64,000 nt of DNA from Flavobacterium sp. HSC-61S13. Its GTDB lineage: Bacteria; Bacteroidota; Bacteroidia; Flavobacteriales; Flavobacteriaceae. Position 1 is the stretch's first letter. Each line of letters begins with the position of its first letter. The stretch spans positions 62,001 to 126,000 of the forward strand of contig NZ_JALJZV010000003.1 of assembly GCF_024171535.1 (NCBI RefSeq), read 5' to 3'. The notes under the pieces are model-generated. The model saw only the letters and a program-made list of their open reading frames with translations, searched no databases and was not told the DNA's origin. Positions 46,926 through 57,800 of the stretch are shown here, piece after piece. A program made the translations under genes and the position numbers.

Positions 46926-49900
46926 TTATTTATTGATCTGCACCCATCCAGTCCGTGTTTTATTATGTGCTACGACCACATAATAATACGTTCCGTCTGG
47001 CAGTTGTTTACCCCCTTTATTTTGCCCATACCACTGATCGGTATAGTGCCCTTGAAAGGAGTATACCTCAGTTCCGTAACGGTTGTATATTACCAAACTC
47101 GATATACCGTGGTTAGACAAATCAAAGCGATCATTCTTTCCATCGCCATTTGGTGAAATACCTTTGGGTATTGGACAATCGCGGTAGCTGACATGAAAAC
47201 TACTTTCATCGATACAAATTCCATCTTCAGACGACGCATAAACGTAAATCGTTTGAGCATCTGACACAGTAGTTCCCGCGATCAACTCCACACCTTGTGC
47301 ATTTGGCGCTGTAAAATAACGATTCAGTGCTGGTAGCGGTTTTAATTGATAGAATTCACATTCTAATTCAACATCTGCAAATACCTCGGCTTTGACAGCT
47401 TCAGTTATGACAACCCGATAAGAAATTTCTTCATAACATCCTCCTCCATTATCTTGGAAAACATAAATGGTATGCGCTCCCACATCGTTAAGGACATCGC
47501 CTTCTTGATAAGCCACACCAGCCGCAGCCGTTTCGGTATAATAATACTGGTTAGAAGCCAAATTCGGAAAGGTATAACTGGCACAAACACGCACATCATC
47601 TCTAGTCTCTGGAAGCGCTCCTGCTTGAACCGTTAAATTCCATTCAAAAATTTCCGTACAACCGGTTTGTAAGTCTTCTACAAGGATATATATTTTTTGA
47701 GATCCTTTCGTTACATCAAAATGATATTGCTGGGCTTCAGCAATCTCATTTTCGGCTACTTCCGCATCTTCTCTTGTATGGTAATATGATATTGCATAAA
47801 CGTCCTTTATCCGAACTTCAGATAACATCTGCGATGCTACTGCTGTCAAATCAAGTATTAGCGGTCTGATGACATAACGGCAAAGCACTCGGTCAATCGG
47901 CTCTTGAACCACAACCGAAATAGGTGGGTAAATTTCTACCTCGACCGTCCCAGTTCCTTCACAATTTAGCGTTCTATAGTGCACCAACACAGTATATAAA
48001 CCACTTTCATACACTTCTAGATCGGGCTCTACGGCATCTGGAATAAGCACTTCATCTTTAAACCAACTAATTGAAACATCGTCATTTATACTGACCCCTG
48101 TTTTGAGAATCTTAGTTTCACTGCTACATAAAGCATTGCCCGTTTCTACTAATAAATCAGGACCTAAATCAATTTTACCCAAATCAAAACTGCCTCCTTT
48201 TATAAATACCGCTGAATTATAATATTGATCACTATAATCTGCTATCGCTAATTTGATGCGGTATTTTTTACCGTATTCCACGGCCGACATAGCGGTCATT
48301 GGAACGGTGTAACCAAAGTAATTGATAGGGTTATTTTTATGAGGTTCGCCAGAGGCACCATAAAAGGTATCAAAATACTCTGCGTTCTCACTTTCACATC
48401 TATCTAGATATTTACTATCTCGAATGGTGGTCACTGAAATTGGAATTTGCGTTCCGGGAACCACCGCCAAATTGGTCATCACATCGGTTTGTAAATCCGT
48501 CAGAAAAAAAGCAAAAACATCGGTATATCCGCATTGAAAAGTGCCATATTCATTGGATGCAAAAATAAAATCGAACTTAATGGTATCGGTTACGGGGATA
48601 AAATCAAATTCAATGACGGAGGCATTATAATTCTGATCTGTCTGCCCATTTTGATTTAACAAATCTTGTAGGTCATCATCACCCAACCAAGTCATATCCC
48701 CATCCGATTGATCTTGATCACTAGGTCCGACTGCGGTTTCAACCCCATTTGTAGCTAGTATAATTCCGTTTTCAAATGGAAAAATAGAATTGTTGCTTTC
48801 AAAATAACCGATTCCATTGGGATTATTAAAATTGACCCCCGTTCGGTAACGAATATTAGAAACCAAATCACAATCCGTGCGGACCAATACCTCTTTTATT
48901 AGTTCCTCCACACTATATTGACTTCCCGCTGCATCCACGTGAATAAAATCAGTAGTACTGATACAAGCCTTAACCAAAAAATCATCTGCTGTATCTAAAT
49001 CAATCGCCAACCTCAAATAATACTTTTGATTAATAATTAAATCATCCAGTATGTTATACGATTCATCCCTCCAAATGGAATAACAATCCAATGCCTGATC
49101 CTGAATGACAGAACAATCCTGATCATAGATCGCTATCGATATATTGGGGAAATTCGTATTAGATAAACTAAAAAAATCAAATAATGTTAAAATATGCTTG
49201 CTGTGACTCGCGGTAAACTCCAACCATACATCCTTTTTCGGATATGTAGTATAACTACAATCTGGTTCAGGTTTGTTTGACACATTCGCTCCTAAGAATG
49301 AAACAAGAACATACTTATCACAATATTGGCCGGTATTTACGGGGATAGCAATCGCACCGTGGCAATCATCATTAGCTCCAATGCGTGTTGCGCCTAAAGT
49401 AACCGTCGACCAATCGCTATAGGATTTCCCATCCTCACACTTAGCGCGAACATATACTTTATAGGGTTTTCCCGAATCCAAACCTGTAATGGTAGTTTTA
49501 GGAAGTCCTCTAACTATTTTTGAAACTACAGGAATGGCCGTCTCATCTTCGTCAAATTGCACCACGATAACTTCCCACTCCGTAACAGCCCCTAGCTGAT
49601 CCCACATCAGATCGAGACTAGTTGTGGTAGGATTACTTGTCCTCAGGTAGTAAGGTTCGGGACAGGTTTCGATTTTTTTCAGAAAGATGTTATCCAGATT
49701 TACTCCTGAAGAGCCTAAGACATCCATATGCCAAGCTAAATTAATCGTAGCATTGACACCATTGAAGAAAACCACTTGCTCCTGCCACGCTTGGTCGGTA
49801 TTATAGTCAACTAACGGTACAATAACCGTGTCAAACGACTCCAAATCCACACCTGTAGAAGACAGTAATACCTCAAAACTGCCGCCATAATTATACGTCG

Positions 49901-52900
49901 TACTGTAGTGATATTTTAAAACATATTGACTACTATCCATAACGATATTGGGTGAAATCAACCACGAATTGAATTGCTCTTCTCCAGTCCAATCCCAAAC
50001 CGAAACACTCATCGATTGATCCCCTTCATAAAATTCATATTGGCTCACACTCCATAAGCGCGGTGAAGAATAACCACCATCTTCATAGTTCGCATCGACA
50101 GTAGTCCAACATCTAACTGTTTTGGTATCGGTATTAAAACCTTCCCAAAATGGGACTGTATACCGATCGCACAAGGTTTGAAATGGAAACGGCCCCGCCC
50201 AAACACTGTAAGCCCCATTTGCACAAACCGTACGCACATAGAATTCATAATCCGTATTGGGTTCCAAATTTTTACCGCTATGATCAACAGTTACGTCATT
50301 TTGCTTTAAAGCAGTCAATATACCGTTGGTCTGCGGTATCCCTTCCCCTTCAAGCTGAACAACATATTCCCAACTCGTCGCGTTAAAATCATCACTCCAC
50401 AACAGGGTGGCTTTTTTAACTTCTATATTTTCAACATCCAACGCTAAAGGTTCAGGACAACCGATTACCTCTTCCACAAACACATTATCAATATAGACTA
50501 TATTGGATTCTGATCCTTTCACGTGCCAAGCGATATTGACATCTCCACTACTATTCAATATAAAAGTCTTTTTTTCATAGTAGTTGTATGAACTCTGATC
50601 CCCTTCATGTAATTTCTTAGTGAAATCCGTTGGTTCTATACCCGAATTAGAGATTAATACCTCATAAGCAGGCTCGTCAAATAACACTGGAACTCTAACA
50701 TGGTATTTTAAGCGATAAATTTTATTGTTGTCAAATTTTAAAGTAGGAGAAATCAACCAGGCATCGCTGTCAATATCATCATATCCTTTATAGAAATACA
50801 TGGTATGACTGCCTTCATACACCGCAATATCGCTGTGATTCCAACTGTTAGGTTTCAAGGGCAGACCAGTAGCTAATCTTTGTACCTCCCCCTCACTGTC
50901 TCGTAAGGTCCAACAATATTTAGACAAGGAATTAGTATTAAATCCTTCCCAAAGTGGCGTTACAAAAACATCACAAGCCGTTCGAAACACAAATGGTCCT
51001 GACCAAAGGCTGTGTTGTCCATTGTCACAAACCGTTCGCACGTAAAATTCATATTCGGAATTGGGTACAAAAGCAGCTCCAGATCGATCTGCGGTTACTA
51101 TATTCTCTTTTTTACTGGTTAGAACACCACCAGTCGTTGGAATTGGCCCGCCCTTTTTTTGAACGATGTATTCCCAATCAGAACCAAATACATCATCCCA
51201 ATGGATGGTGGTTGCATCTTTATTTTGATCTTTGACACCGAGCTCAAGGGGTTCTGGACAGCCGGTTATTTCTTCAAAAAACACGTTATCTAAAGACATA
51301 TAAGTTCTTCCTTCATCAGAATTTACTTGCCAAGCGATATTTATTGACCCCCCTATTTTGCCAACAAATGTTATAGCTTGTGTCCATGCGCTCGTTTTAT
51401 CCTTTTTCTTATCGACGAGTGTTGTAGTAAATTTATCGATCTCAACGCCACTATTAGACAACAGCACCTTAAAATCATTTTGTGCATATTCAGAGGTTCT
51501 GTAATGATACCTCAACCTATAATATTTATTAACATCTATTGAAAAAGTAGGTGATATCAACCAATCATCATGTTGAGGAGACCGATCATCACCATAAAAA
51601 AACATATATTGATTTCCTTCGAAAGCCCCGAAATAATCTATTACCCAACCATTAATAGGCCTCCAGCCACTATCATCGAAATCATTATTATTATCGACAA
51701 TCGACCAACAACCCACGGTGGTAGAACCTGAATTAAAACCTTCCCAAAATGGTAATGCGACTGTACCGCATTGGGTTTTAAAAGCAATTGGTCCTATCCA
51801 TAAGCTGTTTTTGCCAGGACCACAACTCGAACGCACATAACATTCATACCAAGTGTCGGGTTGTAGGTTTGCTCCTCCAGATCCATTAGTACGCGAAATA
51901 ACAACTGATTTATGCTGAGTCAGAGAACCACTAGACACTGGTGGTCCATTAGATCCTTGAAGTTGAACATAGTACTCCCAATTTGTATTGGTTTCATCGG
52001 TCCACGACAAGGTTGCCGTATTACTACCCACTTGCGATATTAGAAGCGTGTCCTCTGGTGCAACACAGTCTACCTTTTGAATTGTAATCAGATCTATATA
52101 CAAATCAGCCGCTCCACTACCTTCAACATGCCAAGCTAATTTTACATCTGCAACAACATTTTCCACATATACGGTTTTCTTTAAATACTGTGTATTGGTA
52201 TATTGCTCCTTAGCTAACACCACAGTAGAAAAATCTGATTTTTTAAACTGATCCTTAGCTAATAGCAATTCAAATTCGCCGGTGCTATAATTAGACGTTC
52301 TATAATAATATGAAATGGAATAGATTCCCCCGTTCATCTTGAATGTGGGAGATATCAACCAATCATCATGATCTCCCGCACTGGAAACGCTAGTAAAGCG
52401 CATCGCTTTATCGCCTTCATATTGTCCGGAATCGGTGATATTCCACCTATTAATACCCGATAGTGTACCGTCTTTATTGGCATCTAATAACGTCCAGCAA
52501 TCCACTGTCGTCGACATACTATTAAAACCTTCTGTCAAGGGTAGATTGACACTAACACAATCGGTTTTAAAATAGAACGGACCTACCCAAGCACCGAAAT
52601 TGCCCGAAGTACACAATGCACGGACATAGTATTCGTATTGCGTATCCGGTGTTAATGGATCGTTTTTAAAATCTTTTGTAGCAACCACTTCGGTAGTCGT
52701 CGTTGTCACTCCAGAGCTCATCGGGGACACATCATCAATACCTTGTATAAAATACTGCCAAGAAGTATTCGTGGTATCATTCCAATTCAAAGTGACCTCT
52801 GTTGTCATGACATTCTCCACGCTTAACTCTTGCGGTTCTATACACTCTATCTCTTCCAAAGAAACATTGTCAAGCATCAATTCTGAAAGATCAACTGCTG

Positions 52901-54335
52901 TAATATGCCAGGCAAAATTCACTGTACCTCCTATATTATTAAGATACGAAATTTGCTCTTTCCAGTCAACATTTTGGTAGGTTTTCTTAGCAACTATGAC
53001 ACGGTTAAAACTACTTATAGAATCGCCTTGATTAGAGGCTAATACTTCAAATTCATTTTGATCGTAGTTATTCGTCTTGTAGAAATAGCGCAATCTATAA
53101 GTTTTGGTAGCATCCATGTGAAAGGTTGGTGAGATCAACCAATCGTCGTTATCAGGGCCACCTCTAAAATACATCTGTCTCGTTCCGATCTCGTCTACAA
53201 TATGCAGTCTCCATATATTGCGATTATAGGGCGCAATTGCATCGTCATTTGCATCGACTACAGCCCAACAATAGTAGGTATTAGAGTCATTATTAAAGGT
53301 TTCTCCGAACGGTAGATCTAGTGCCACACAGGGCGTTCTAAAACTCACAGGACCTTGCCAGTAACTTTTATTTGTTGCGCTACAAAGGCTACGATACCAC
53401 ACATAATACGCCTGATTGGCTACTAAATTATTAAAATTAACGCTGTTGTTGTTAACCGCTATAACTGACGGTGGATTATATAAAGGCCATACTTCAACGT
53501 CACTGATATAAATTTCAAAATCCGTCACACCACCATTTACAGGCGCACTCCATTGAGCTGAAGCGGCATTAATACCAACATTACTGATCACCATATCCGT
53601 TGGCACATCACAAGTAATCAAAGATAAATTAACCTGATCAATCGCCGCAGGAGGTTGATTTTGAATAGAACCATCATTAACCCATTGGAATACAATTTTC
53701 ACTTTTTGGTTGGCAAAGTCACTCAAATCTAGCTCAAAATTACTTTTTCTAAAAACAGCTTGCTGTCCGAGCTCTTGACTCACTGCAATTCCACCACTAT
53801 TAGCGCTTGTGATACGTATTCCAGCTTGTGGTACATAACTTGCTGGTACTATCCAAACTGCCAGAAAATCATATAGGGTAAATGCTGATCTCTCGCCTTC
53901 TGCCCTCCAGTCAAAACTCAAAACATAATTAGCATTTCCTCCGCTAAGGGTAATTTCTTCACTCACTGCATGAGAGCAAGTAGGTGAACCACTATAATTA
54001 TTCTTGACTCCTTGATCATCGCTTATATACAGTGATTTAAGACCTCCGTTACTAACGGCGCTCCCGATATGCCACTGGTTAATAGAGGAATTGATTAAAG
54101 TCCATTTAAGCGCCCCTTCAAAATCGTCGTCAAAGATGGTATTTGGGTGCTGTTTGGCATACCCATAGGACATTTTAAAATAGGGCATCATATACAAATC
54201 CGCTGCATAAGATTTACTTTCCCACTGAAAAAACACCCATTTCGTCCTGTTGCGATCCGAATTGGAATTTGGTTCCATACTGAATAAAGAAATCCCGAAG
54301 AGCATAAAATATAAAAAACATAAAATTCTAAACAT
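46926..54335 (-). CDS. A8: giant T9SS type B adhesin with a MAM-like lead module plus five units
   Basis: 2469 aa. The N-terminus MFRILCFLYFMLFGISLFSM is a hydrophobic export signal unlike the MKK-type signals of the other genes, and its cleavage site is less clear. SYAADLYMMPYFKM replaces the usual LQPYF motif. From about residue 70 there is a lead choice-of-anchor J variant (FDDDFEGALKW, YISDD, LSFDWRAEGE) with an FN3 near 248, the same layout as A1. Five standard units start near 345, 602, 863, 1128 and 1397, the last with SVWDWTGEE. PPC-like (about 1655), choice-of-anchor L of the SNEYG/DVFAFFLTD type (about 1800), Ig-like (about 2065), two Ig-like modules and the type B sorting domain (SPNGDGKNDRFDL near 2393) follow. 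The shared array leader is absent, so its control is probably different. Confidence 0.95.
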   Translation of the reverse strand: MFRILCFLYFMLFGISLFSMEPNSNSDRNRTKWVFFQWESKSYAADLYMMPYFKMSYGYAKQHPNTIFDDDFEGALKWTLINSSINQWHIGSAVSNGGLKSLYISDDQGVKNNYSGSPTCSHAVSEEITLSGGNANYVLSFDWRAEGERSAFTLYDFLAVWIVPASYVPQAGIRITSANSGGIAVSQELGQQAVFRKSNFELDLSDFANQKVKIVFQWVNDGSIQNQPPAAIDQVNLSLITCDVPTDMVISNVGINAASAQWSAPVNGGVTDFEIYISDVEVWPLYNPPSVIAVNNNSVNFNNLVANQAYYVWYRSLCSATNKSYWQGPVSFRTPCVALDLPFGETFNNDSNTYYCWAVVDANDDAIAPYNRNIWRLHIVDEIGTRQMYFRGGPDNDDWLISPTFHMDATKTYRLRYFYKTNNYDQNEFEVLASNQGDSISSFNRVIVAKKTYQNVDWKEQISYLNNIGGTVNFAWHITAVDLSELMLDNVSLEEIECIEPQELSVENVMTTEVTLNWNDTTNTSWQYFIQGIDDVSPMSSGVTTTTTEVVATKDFKNDPLTPDTQYEYYVRALCTSGNFGAWVGPFYFKTDCVSVNLPLTEGFNSMSTTVDCWTLLDANKDGTLSGINRWNITDSGQYEGDKAMRFTSVSSAGDHDDWLISPTFKMNGGIYSISYYYRTSNYSTGEFELLLAKDQFKKSDFSTVVLAKEQYTNTQYLKKTVYVENVVADVKLAWHVEGSGAADLYIDLITIQKVDCVAPEDTLLISQVGSNTATLSWTDETNTNWEYYVQLQGSNGPPVSSGSLTQHKSVVISRTNGSGGANLQPDTWYECYVRSSCGPGKNSLWIGPIAFKTQCGTVALPFWEGFNSGSTTVGCWSIVDNNNDFDDSGWRPINGWVIDYFGAFEGNQYMFFYGDDRSPQHDDWLISPTFSIDVNKYYRLRYHYRTSEYAQNDFKVLLSNSGVEIDKFTTTLVDKKKDKTSAWTQAITFVGKIGGSINIAWQVNSDEGRTYMSLDNVFFEEITGCPEPLELGVKDQNKDATTIHWDDVFGSDWEYIVQKKGGPIPTTGGVLTSKKENIVTADRSGAAFVPNSEYEFYVRTVCDNGQHSLWSGPFVFRTACDVFVTPLWEGFNTNSLSKYCWTLRDSEGEVQRLATGLPLKPNSWNHSDIAVYEGSHTMYFYKGYDDIDSDAWLISPTLKFDNNKIYRLKYHVRVPVLFDEPAYEVLISNSGIEPTDFTKKLHEGDQSSYNYYEKKTFILNSSGDVNIAWHVKGSESNIVYIDNVFVEEVIGCPEPLALDVENIEVKKATLLWSDDFNATSWEYVVQLEGEGIPQTNGILTALKQNDVTVDHSGKNLEPNTDYEFYVRTVCANGAYSVWAGPFPFQTLCDRYTVPFWEGFNTDTKTVRCWTTVDANYEDGGYSSPRLWSVSQYEFYEGDQSMSVSVWDWTGEEQFNSWLISPNIVMDSSQYVLKYHYSTTYNYGGSFEVLLSSTGVDLESFDTVIVPLVDYNTDQAWQEQVVFFNGVNATINLAWHMDVLGSSGVNLDNIFLKKIETCPEPYYLRTSNPTTTSLDLMWDQLGAVTEWEVIVVQFDEDETAIPVVSKIVRGLPKTTITGLDSGKPYKVYVRAKCEDGKSYSDWSTVTLGATRIGANDDCHGAIAIPVNTGQYCDKYVLVSFLGANVSNKPEPDCSYTTYPKKDVWLEFTASHSKHILTLFDFFSLSNTNFPNISIAIYDQDCSVIQDQALDCYSIWRDESYNILDDLIINQKYYLRLAIDLDTADDFLVKACISTTDFIHVDAAGSQYSVEELIKEVLVRTDCDLVSNIRYRTGVNFNNPNGIGYFESNNSIFPFENGIILATNGVETAVGPSDQDQSDGDMTWLGDDDLQDLLNQNGQTDQNYNASVIEFDFIPVTDTIKFDFIFASNEYGTFQCGYTDVFAFFLTDLQTDVMTNLAVVPGTQIPISVTTIRDSKYLDRCESENAEYFDTFYGASGEPHKNNPINYFGYTVPMTAMSAVEYGKKYRIKLAIADYSDQYYNSAVFIKGGSFDLGKIDLGPDLLVETGNALCSSETKILKTGVSINDDVSISWFKDEVLIPDAVEPDLEVYESGLYTVLVHYRTLNCEGTGTVEVEIYPPISVVVQEPIDRVLCRYVIRPLILDLTAVASQMLSEVRIKDVYAISYYHTREDAEVAENEIAEAQQYHFDVTKGSQKIYILVEDLQTGCTEIFEWNLTVQAGALPETRDDVRVCASYTFPNLASNQYYYTETAAAGVAYQEGDVLNDVGAHTIYVFQDNGGGCYEEISYRVVITEAVKAEVFADVELECEFYQLKPLPALNRYFTAPNAQGVELIAGTTVSDAQTIYVYASSEDGICIDESSFHVSYRDCPIPKGISPNGDGKNDRFDLSNHGISSLVIYNRYGTEVYSFQGHYTDQWYGQNKGGKQLPDGTYYYVVVAHNKTRTGWVQINK

Positions 54336-54380
54336 AATGGTATATTAATTATTTGTTTTAAACTTATTATATAAATAAAC
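54336..54380 (-). promoter_or_regulatory. Divergent upstream region of A8
   Basis: None of the leader blocks (TAnnTTTG box, AYTAACCA, ATTAGNNATG) is found here. TAAGTTTA (minus strand, about 54358-54365) is one base off the -7 consensus and could serve as a weak box. Confidence 0.3.
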
Positions 54381-54673
54381 ACAAGTAAAGTATTTTATAT
54401 TTCCTAAAAACGTTAAAAATAAAAATTAACTATTTCACCTTGAGACAAAAAAACAAAATGTTAAAAGTTGTTAAAACAAAAAAATAATTCTGTCAAAACC
54501 TTCATTAATATCCAATTCATTAAGACTTATGGATGTCAAAAAAGAAGACTTAATAGTTAATTATCAATCCATTAAGGCATTATTAACATCTAAAAAACAA
54601 TATATATTCTCTTGCATGGCCTAAATTACCATCGAGTGCGATTTGCTGAGTGTGGAGTTTGCATCAGACAACT

Positions 54674-54714
54674 ATAAAAAAAAGCTCCAGAAAACGAATG
54701 TTTTCTGGAGCTTT
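54674..54714 (-). terminator. Second terminator-like hairpin below A9
   Basis: AAAGCTCCAGAAAAC (54681-54695) pairs perfectly with GTTTTCTGGAGCTTT (54700-54714) across a GAAT loop. An A8 tract to its left provides the U-run on the minus strand. It may back up the first A9 terminator. Confidence 0.8.
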
Positions 54715-54785
54715 AAATAAAAACCTAAGAACCGTTCTTGCCCAAACTACTTTGATAGCAATACGGGTTCTTCATCCTAGTAAAA

Positions 54786-54820
54786 TGTAAAAAGTCGGCA
54801 GTAAATACTGCCGACTTTTT
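54786..54820 (-). terminator. Terminator of A9
   Basis: Stem AAAGTCGGCAGTA (54791-54803) and TACTGCCGACTTT (54806-54818), 20 bp past the A9 stop, with A- and T-rich flanks on both sides. It is probably active in both directions. Confidence 0.88.
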
Positions 54821-54839
54821 TATTGTAATGCTTATAAAT

Positions 54840-57800
54840 TTATTTATTGATTTGAACCCATCCTGTTTTGGTTTTACCATGGGCAATAACAACATAATAG
54901 TACGTACCGTCAGGAAGTGACTTCCCGCCTTTATCTTGGCCATACCACTGATCGGTATAAGCCCCTTGGAAAGCGAACACCTCCGCTCCGTAGCGGTTGT
55001 AAATCACTATGCTATTCACCCCGTGCTGCGAAAGATCAAAACGATCGTTTTTACCATCGCCATTAGGCGAAATACCCTTTTGAATTGGACAATCCAAATA
55101 ACTCACTTTAAAGCTGCTCTCATCAACACATAATCCATCGTCAGAAGCCGCATATACATAAATGGTTTGCGCGTGTGGAACTAAACTCCCCACAGCCAAC
55201 TCGATACCTTGACCACCTGCTTGAGTAAAATATTTATTATGTTCACTCAACGCAGCCAATGGATGTAAAGCACACTCCAATTCTACATCGCCAAAAACAT
55301 CGGCTTTAACAGCAGCTGTAATGGTTACTTTAAACGAAATCTCTTCGTAACAACCACCTCCATTGTCTTGTAAAACATAAATAGTGTGTTCTTTAGCCTC
55401 TGTTAAAACATCTCCTGCTTGGTATTCTATCCCTTTAGCAGCCGATTGCGTATAATAGTGTTGATCGGTTTCTAGCGCTGGCAAAGTATAAGTGGCACAT
55501 ACCTTAACATTTTCACGTGCTTCGGGAATAACACCTTTTGTCGCTCTTAAAATCCATTCAAATATTTCAGAACAACCGGTTCGCACATCCTCTACATAAA
55601 TGTAAAGCACCACATCGACTCCTTTAGTTTCTACACCATAATTTTCCGGATCTGCAATAGCACCTATTTTTGCTACAGCATCTTCTTTTGATTTATAATA
55701 GGTCATCGAATAGTTAACCGGATCTACCTTGGCTAGCATGGCTTCTTCCACTTCAGTTAAATCTAACTCCAATGCCGTTAAAGCCGTGCGACAAATTGGT
55801 AACGGTTTCGGTTGCGCAACTACTGCAGAAATAGCTGGGAAAATTTCTACTTTTACCGATCCTGTCGTTTCACATCCCAAATCGAGATATTTTACCGTAA
55901 TCTTATAAATCCCTGTCTCAAGAACTTCCAAGTCTGGCTTATCAGCTCCAGCGATTAACACCTCATCTTTATACCATTTTATAACGACACCGTCAGTAGG
56001 CACACCTGATTTAATAAATCGAGATTCTCCACTACAAAGTGCTGTTCCATTCTCAACCAGCAAGTCGTTACCGAGGTTAATACGCCCCAAATCAAAACTT
56101 CCTCCTGCTAGAAAAACCGCCGAGTTAAAACTAGAGTCCTTATTATCGGCAATAGCCAATTTGATATGGTATTTTTTTCCGGGTTTCACCGCAGACATAG
56201 CCGTCAAAGGCACCGTTCGTCCCAGATAGTTTGTCTCATTTTCCCTGTGAAGCTCACCAATATCTCCATAATACTTATCAAAATAGGTCTCATTAACACT
56301 TGAACAAACATTGTTATATTTAAAATCTCGAATCGTCGTAACGGAAACCGGGGTATCCGTTCCAGGAACCACTGCCAAATTTACCGTTTCATCCGTTTCC
56401 AAATCCGTCAAGAAAAATCCAAATGCATCGGAGAAGGTACATTGAAAACCACCATATTCATTAGAAGCAAAGATAAAATCAAATTTGATGGTGTCGGTAA
56501 TTGGAATAAAATCAAATTCAATCACTGAAGCGTTAAAATTAGCTCCGTCGTCCCCACCAACCGATAATATTAGGTCTCGTATATCATTATCACCCAACCA
56601 CTTATTAGTGCCGTTTGATTGAGATGGACTACGTTTAGATGGCCCCATAGATGTTTCTACACCGTTGGTCGCCAATATAATTCCATCTTCAAAACCGAAA
56701 CGAGATTTGTTTCCATCAAAATAACCAATACCATTGGGTTCTCCTGGATAATTAGTTCCGGTACGGTAGGTGATGTTAGAAACCAAATCACAGTCCGCAA
56801 CTACCAATACCTCCTTAACCAATTGTTCAACGGTATATTTTGCTCCTGAAGGACTTATTTTTAAAAAGGCCGGAACATTAATACAAAGTGAGAAATAAAA
56901 ATCAGGGGTCACCACCAAAGTAGTTAATCGCAGATAATATTTCTTGCCTACTACTAAATTCTTCATGATCCCAAAAGGAGCATCCGAAGTCAAATTAAAA
57001 CAATCAACAGCAACATTGCTTATCGATGCGCAATTTTGATCGTAAATTGCTGCATAAATCGTTGAGAAGCCTACATTTGAAGCGCTTGAATAATCCGAAA
57101 CACTCAACATGTGTTCGATGTTGGTTGCAGTGAACTCAAACCAAATATCTTTTCTAGGTGGTATATTGTTACCTAAACATTGCGGTTCTGGTGTTGTTGA
57201 AACAGTCGATCCAAAGAAACTAGCTTTAACATTTATTTCACAATCAATCCCTTTGTTAACTGGAATATTGATCGCTCCACTACAATCGTCATTCGCCCCC
57301 ACTTTGGTACCGCCAAATACCGCCGTAGACCAATCGCTATTTGACTTTCCATCAACACATTTTGCTCGTACATAAACTGTGTACATTTTGTTAGGATCCA
57401 ATCCTGAAATCGTCGTTTTAGGTGTTCCGCTTACCGGTACCGTTTTTATAGGAGTCGCCGTTTCGTCGTCTCCATAGTTAAGTACGATTACCTCCCAGTT
57501 TGTAATACCCCCGTCTTGCGTCCATTCCACATCCAAACTAGAACTCGTTGGATTGGATACCTTCACATAATACGGCTCTGGACAGTTTTCGACTTTTTTC
57601 AAATGAATATTATCCAAGTATAAATAGGAGTACGACGTATTGGTCGCCAGCATATGCCAAGCAATATTTACATCACCTTTGACATTATTGATAAACACTA
57701 CCTGCTCCACATAATTCCCAATACGGTGATTGGCCGAAGGCAATACCTTCGTTGTAAATTTAGTAGCATCGACACCCTGAGTAGAAATCAATACTTCAAA

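Larger units (their letters stand above)
54336..54839. other. Intergenic region between A9 and A8
   Basis: 504 bp with two hairpin terminators in tandem (54786-54820 and 54674-54714) and no array-type leader. A 31-codon ORF on the plus strand (54529-54624) is the only coding candidate, and it may be chance in AT-rich DNA. Nothing else is recognised. Confidence 0.6.

Noticed and set aside
54725..54943. 72-codon minus-strand ORF across the end of A9
   Set aside because: It overlaps the A9 sorting-domain codons in another frame and runs through the A9 terminator.
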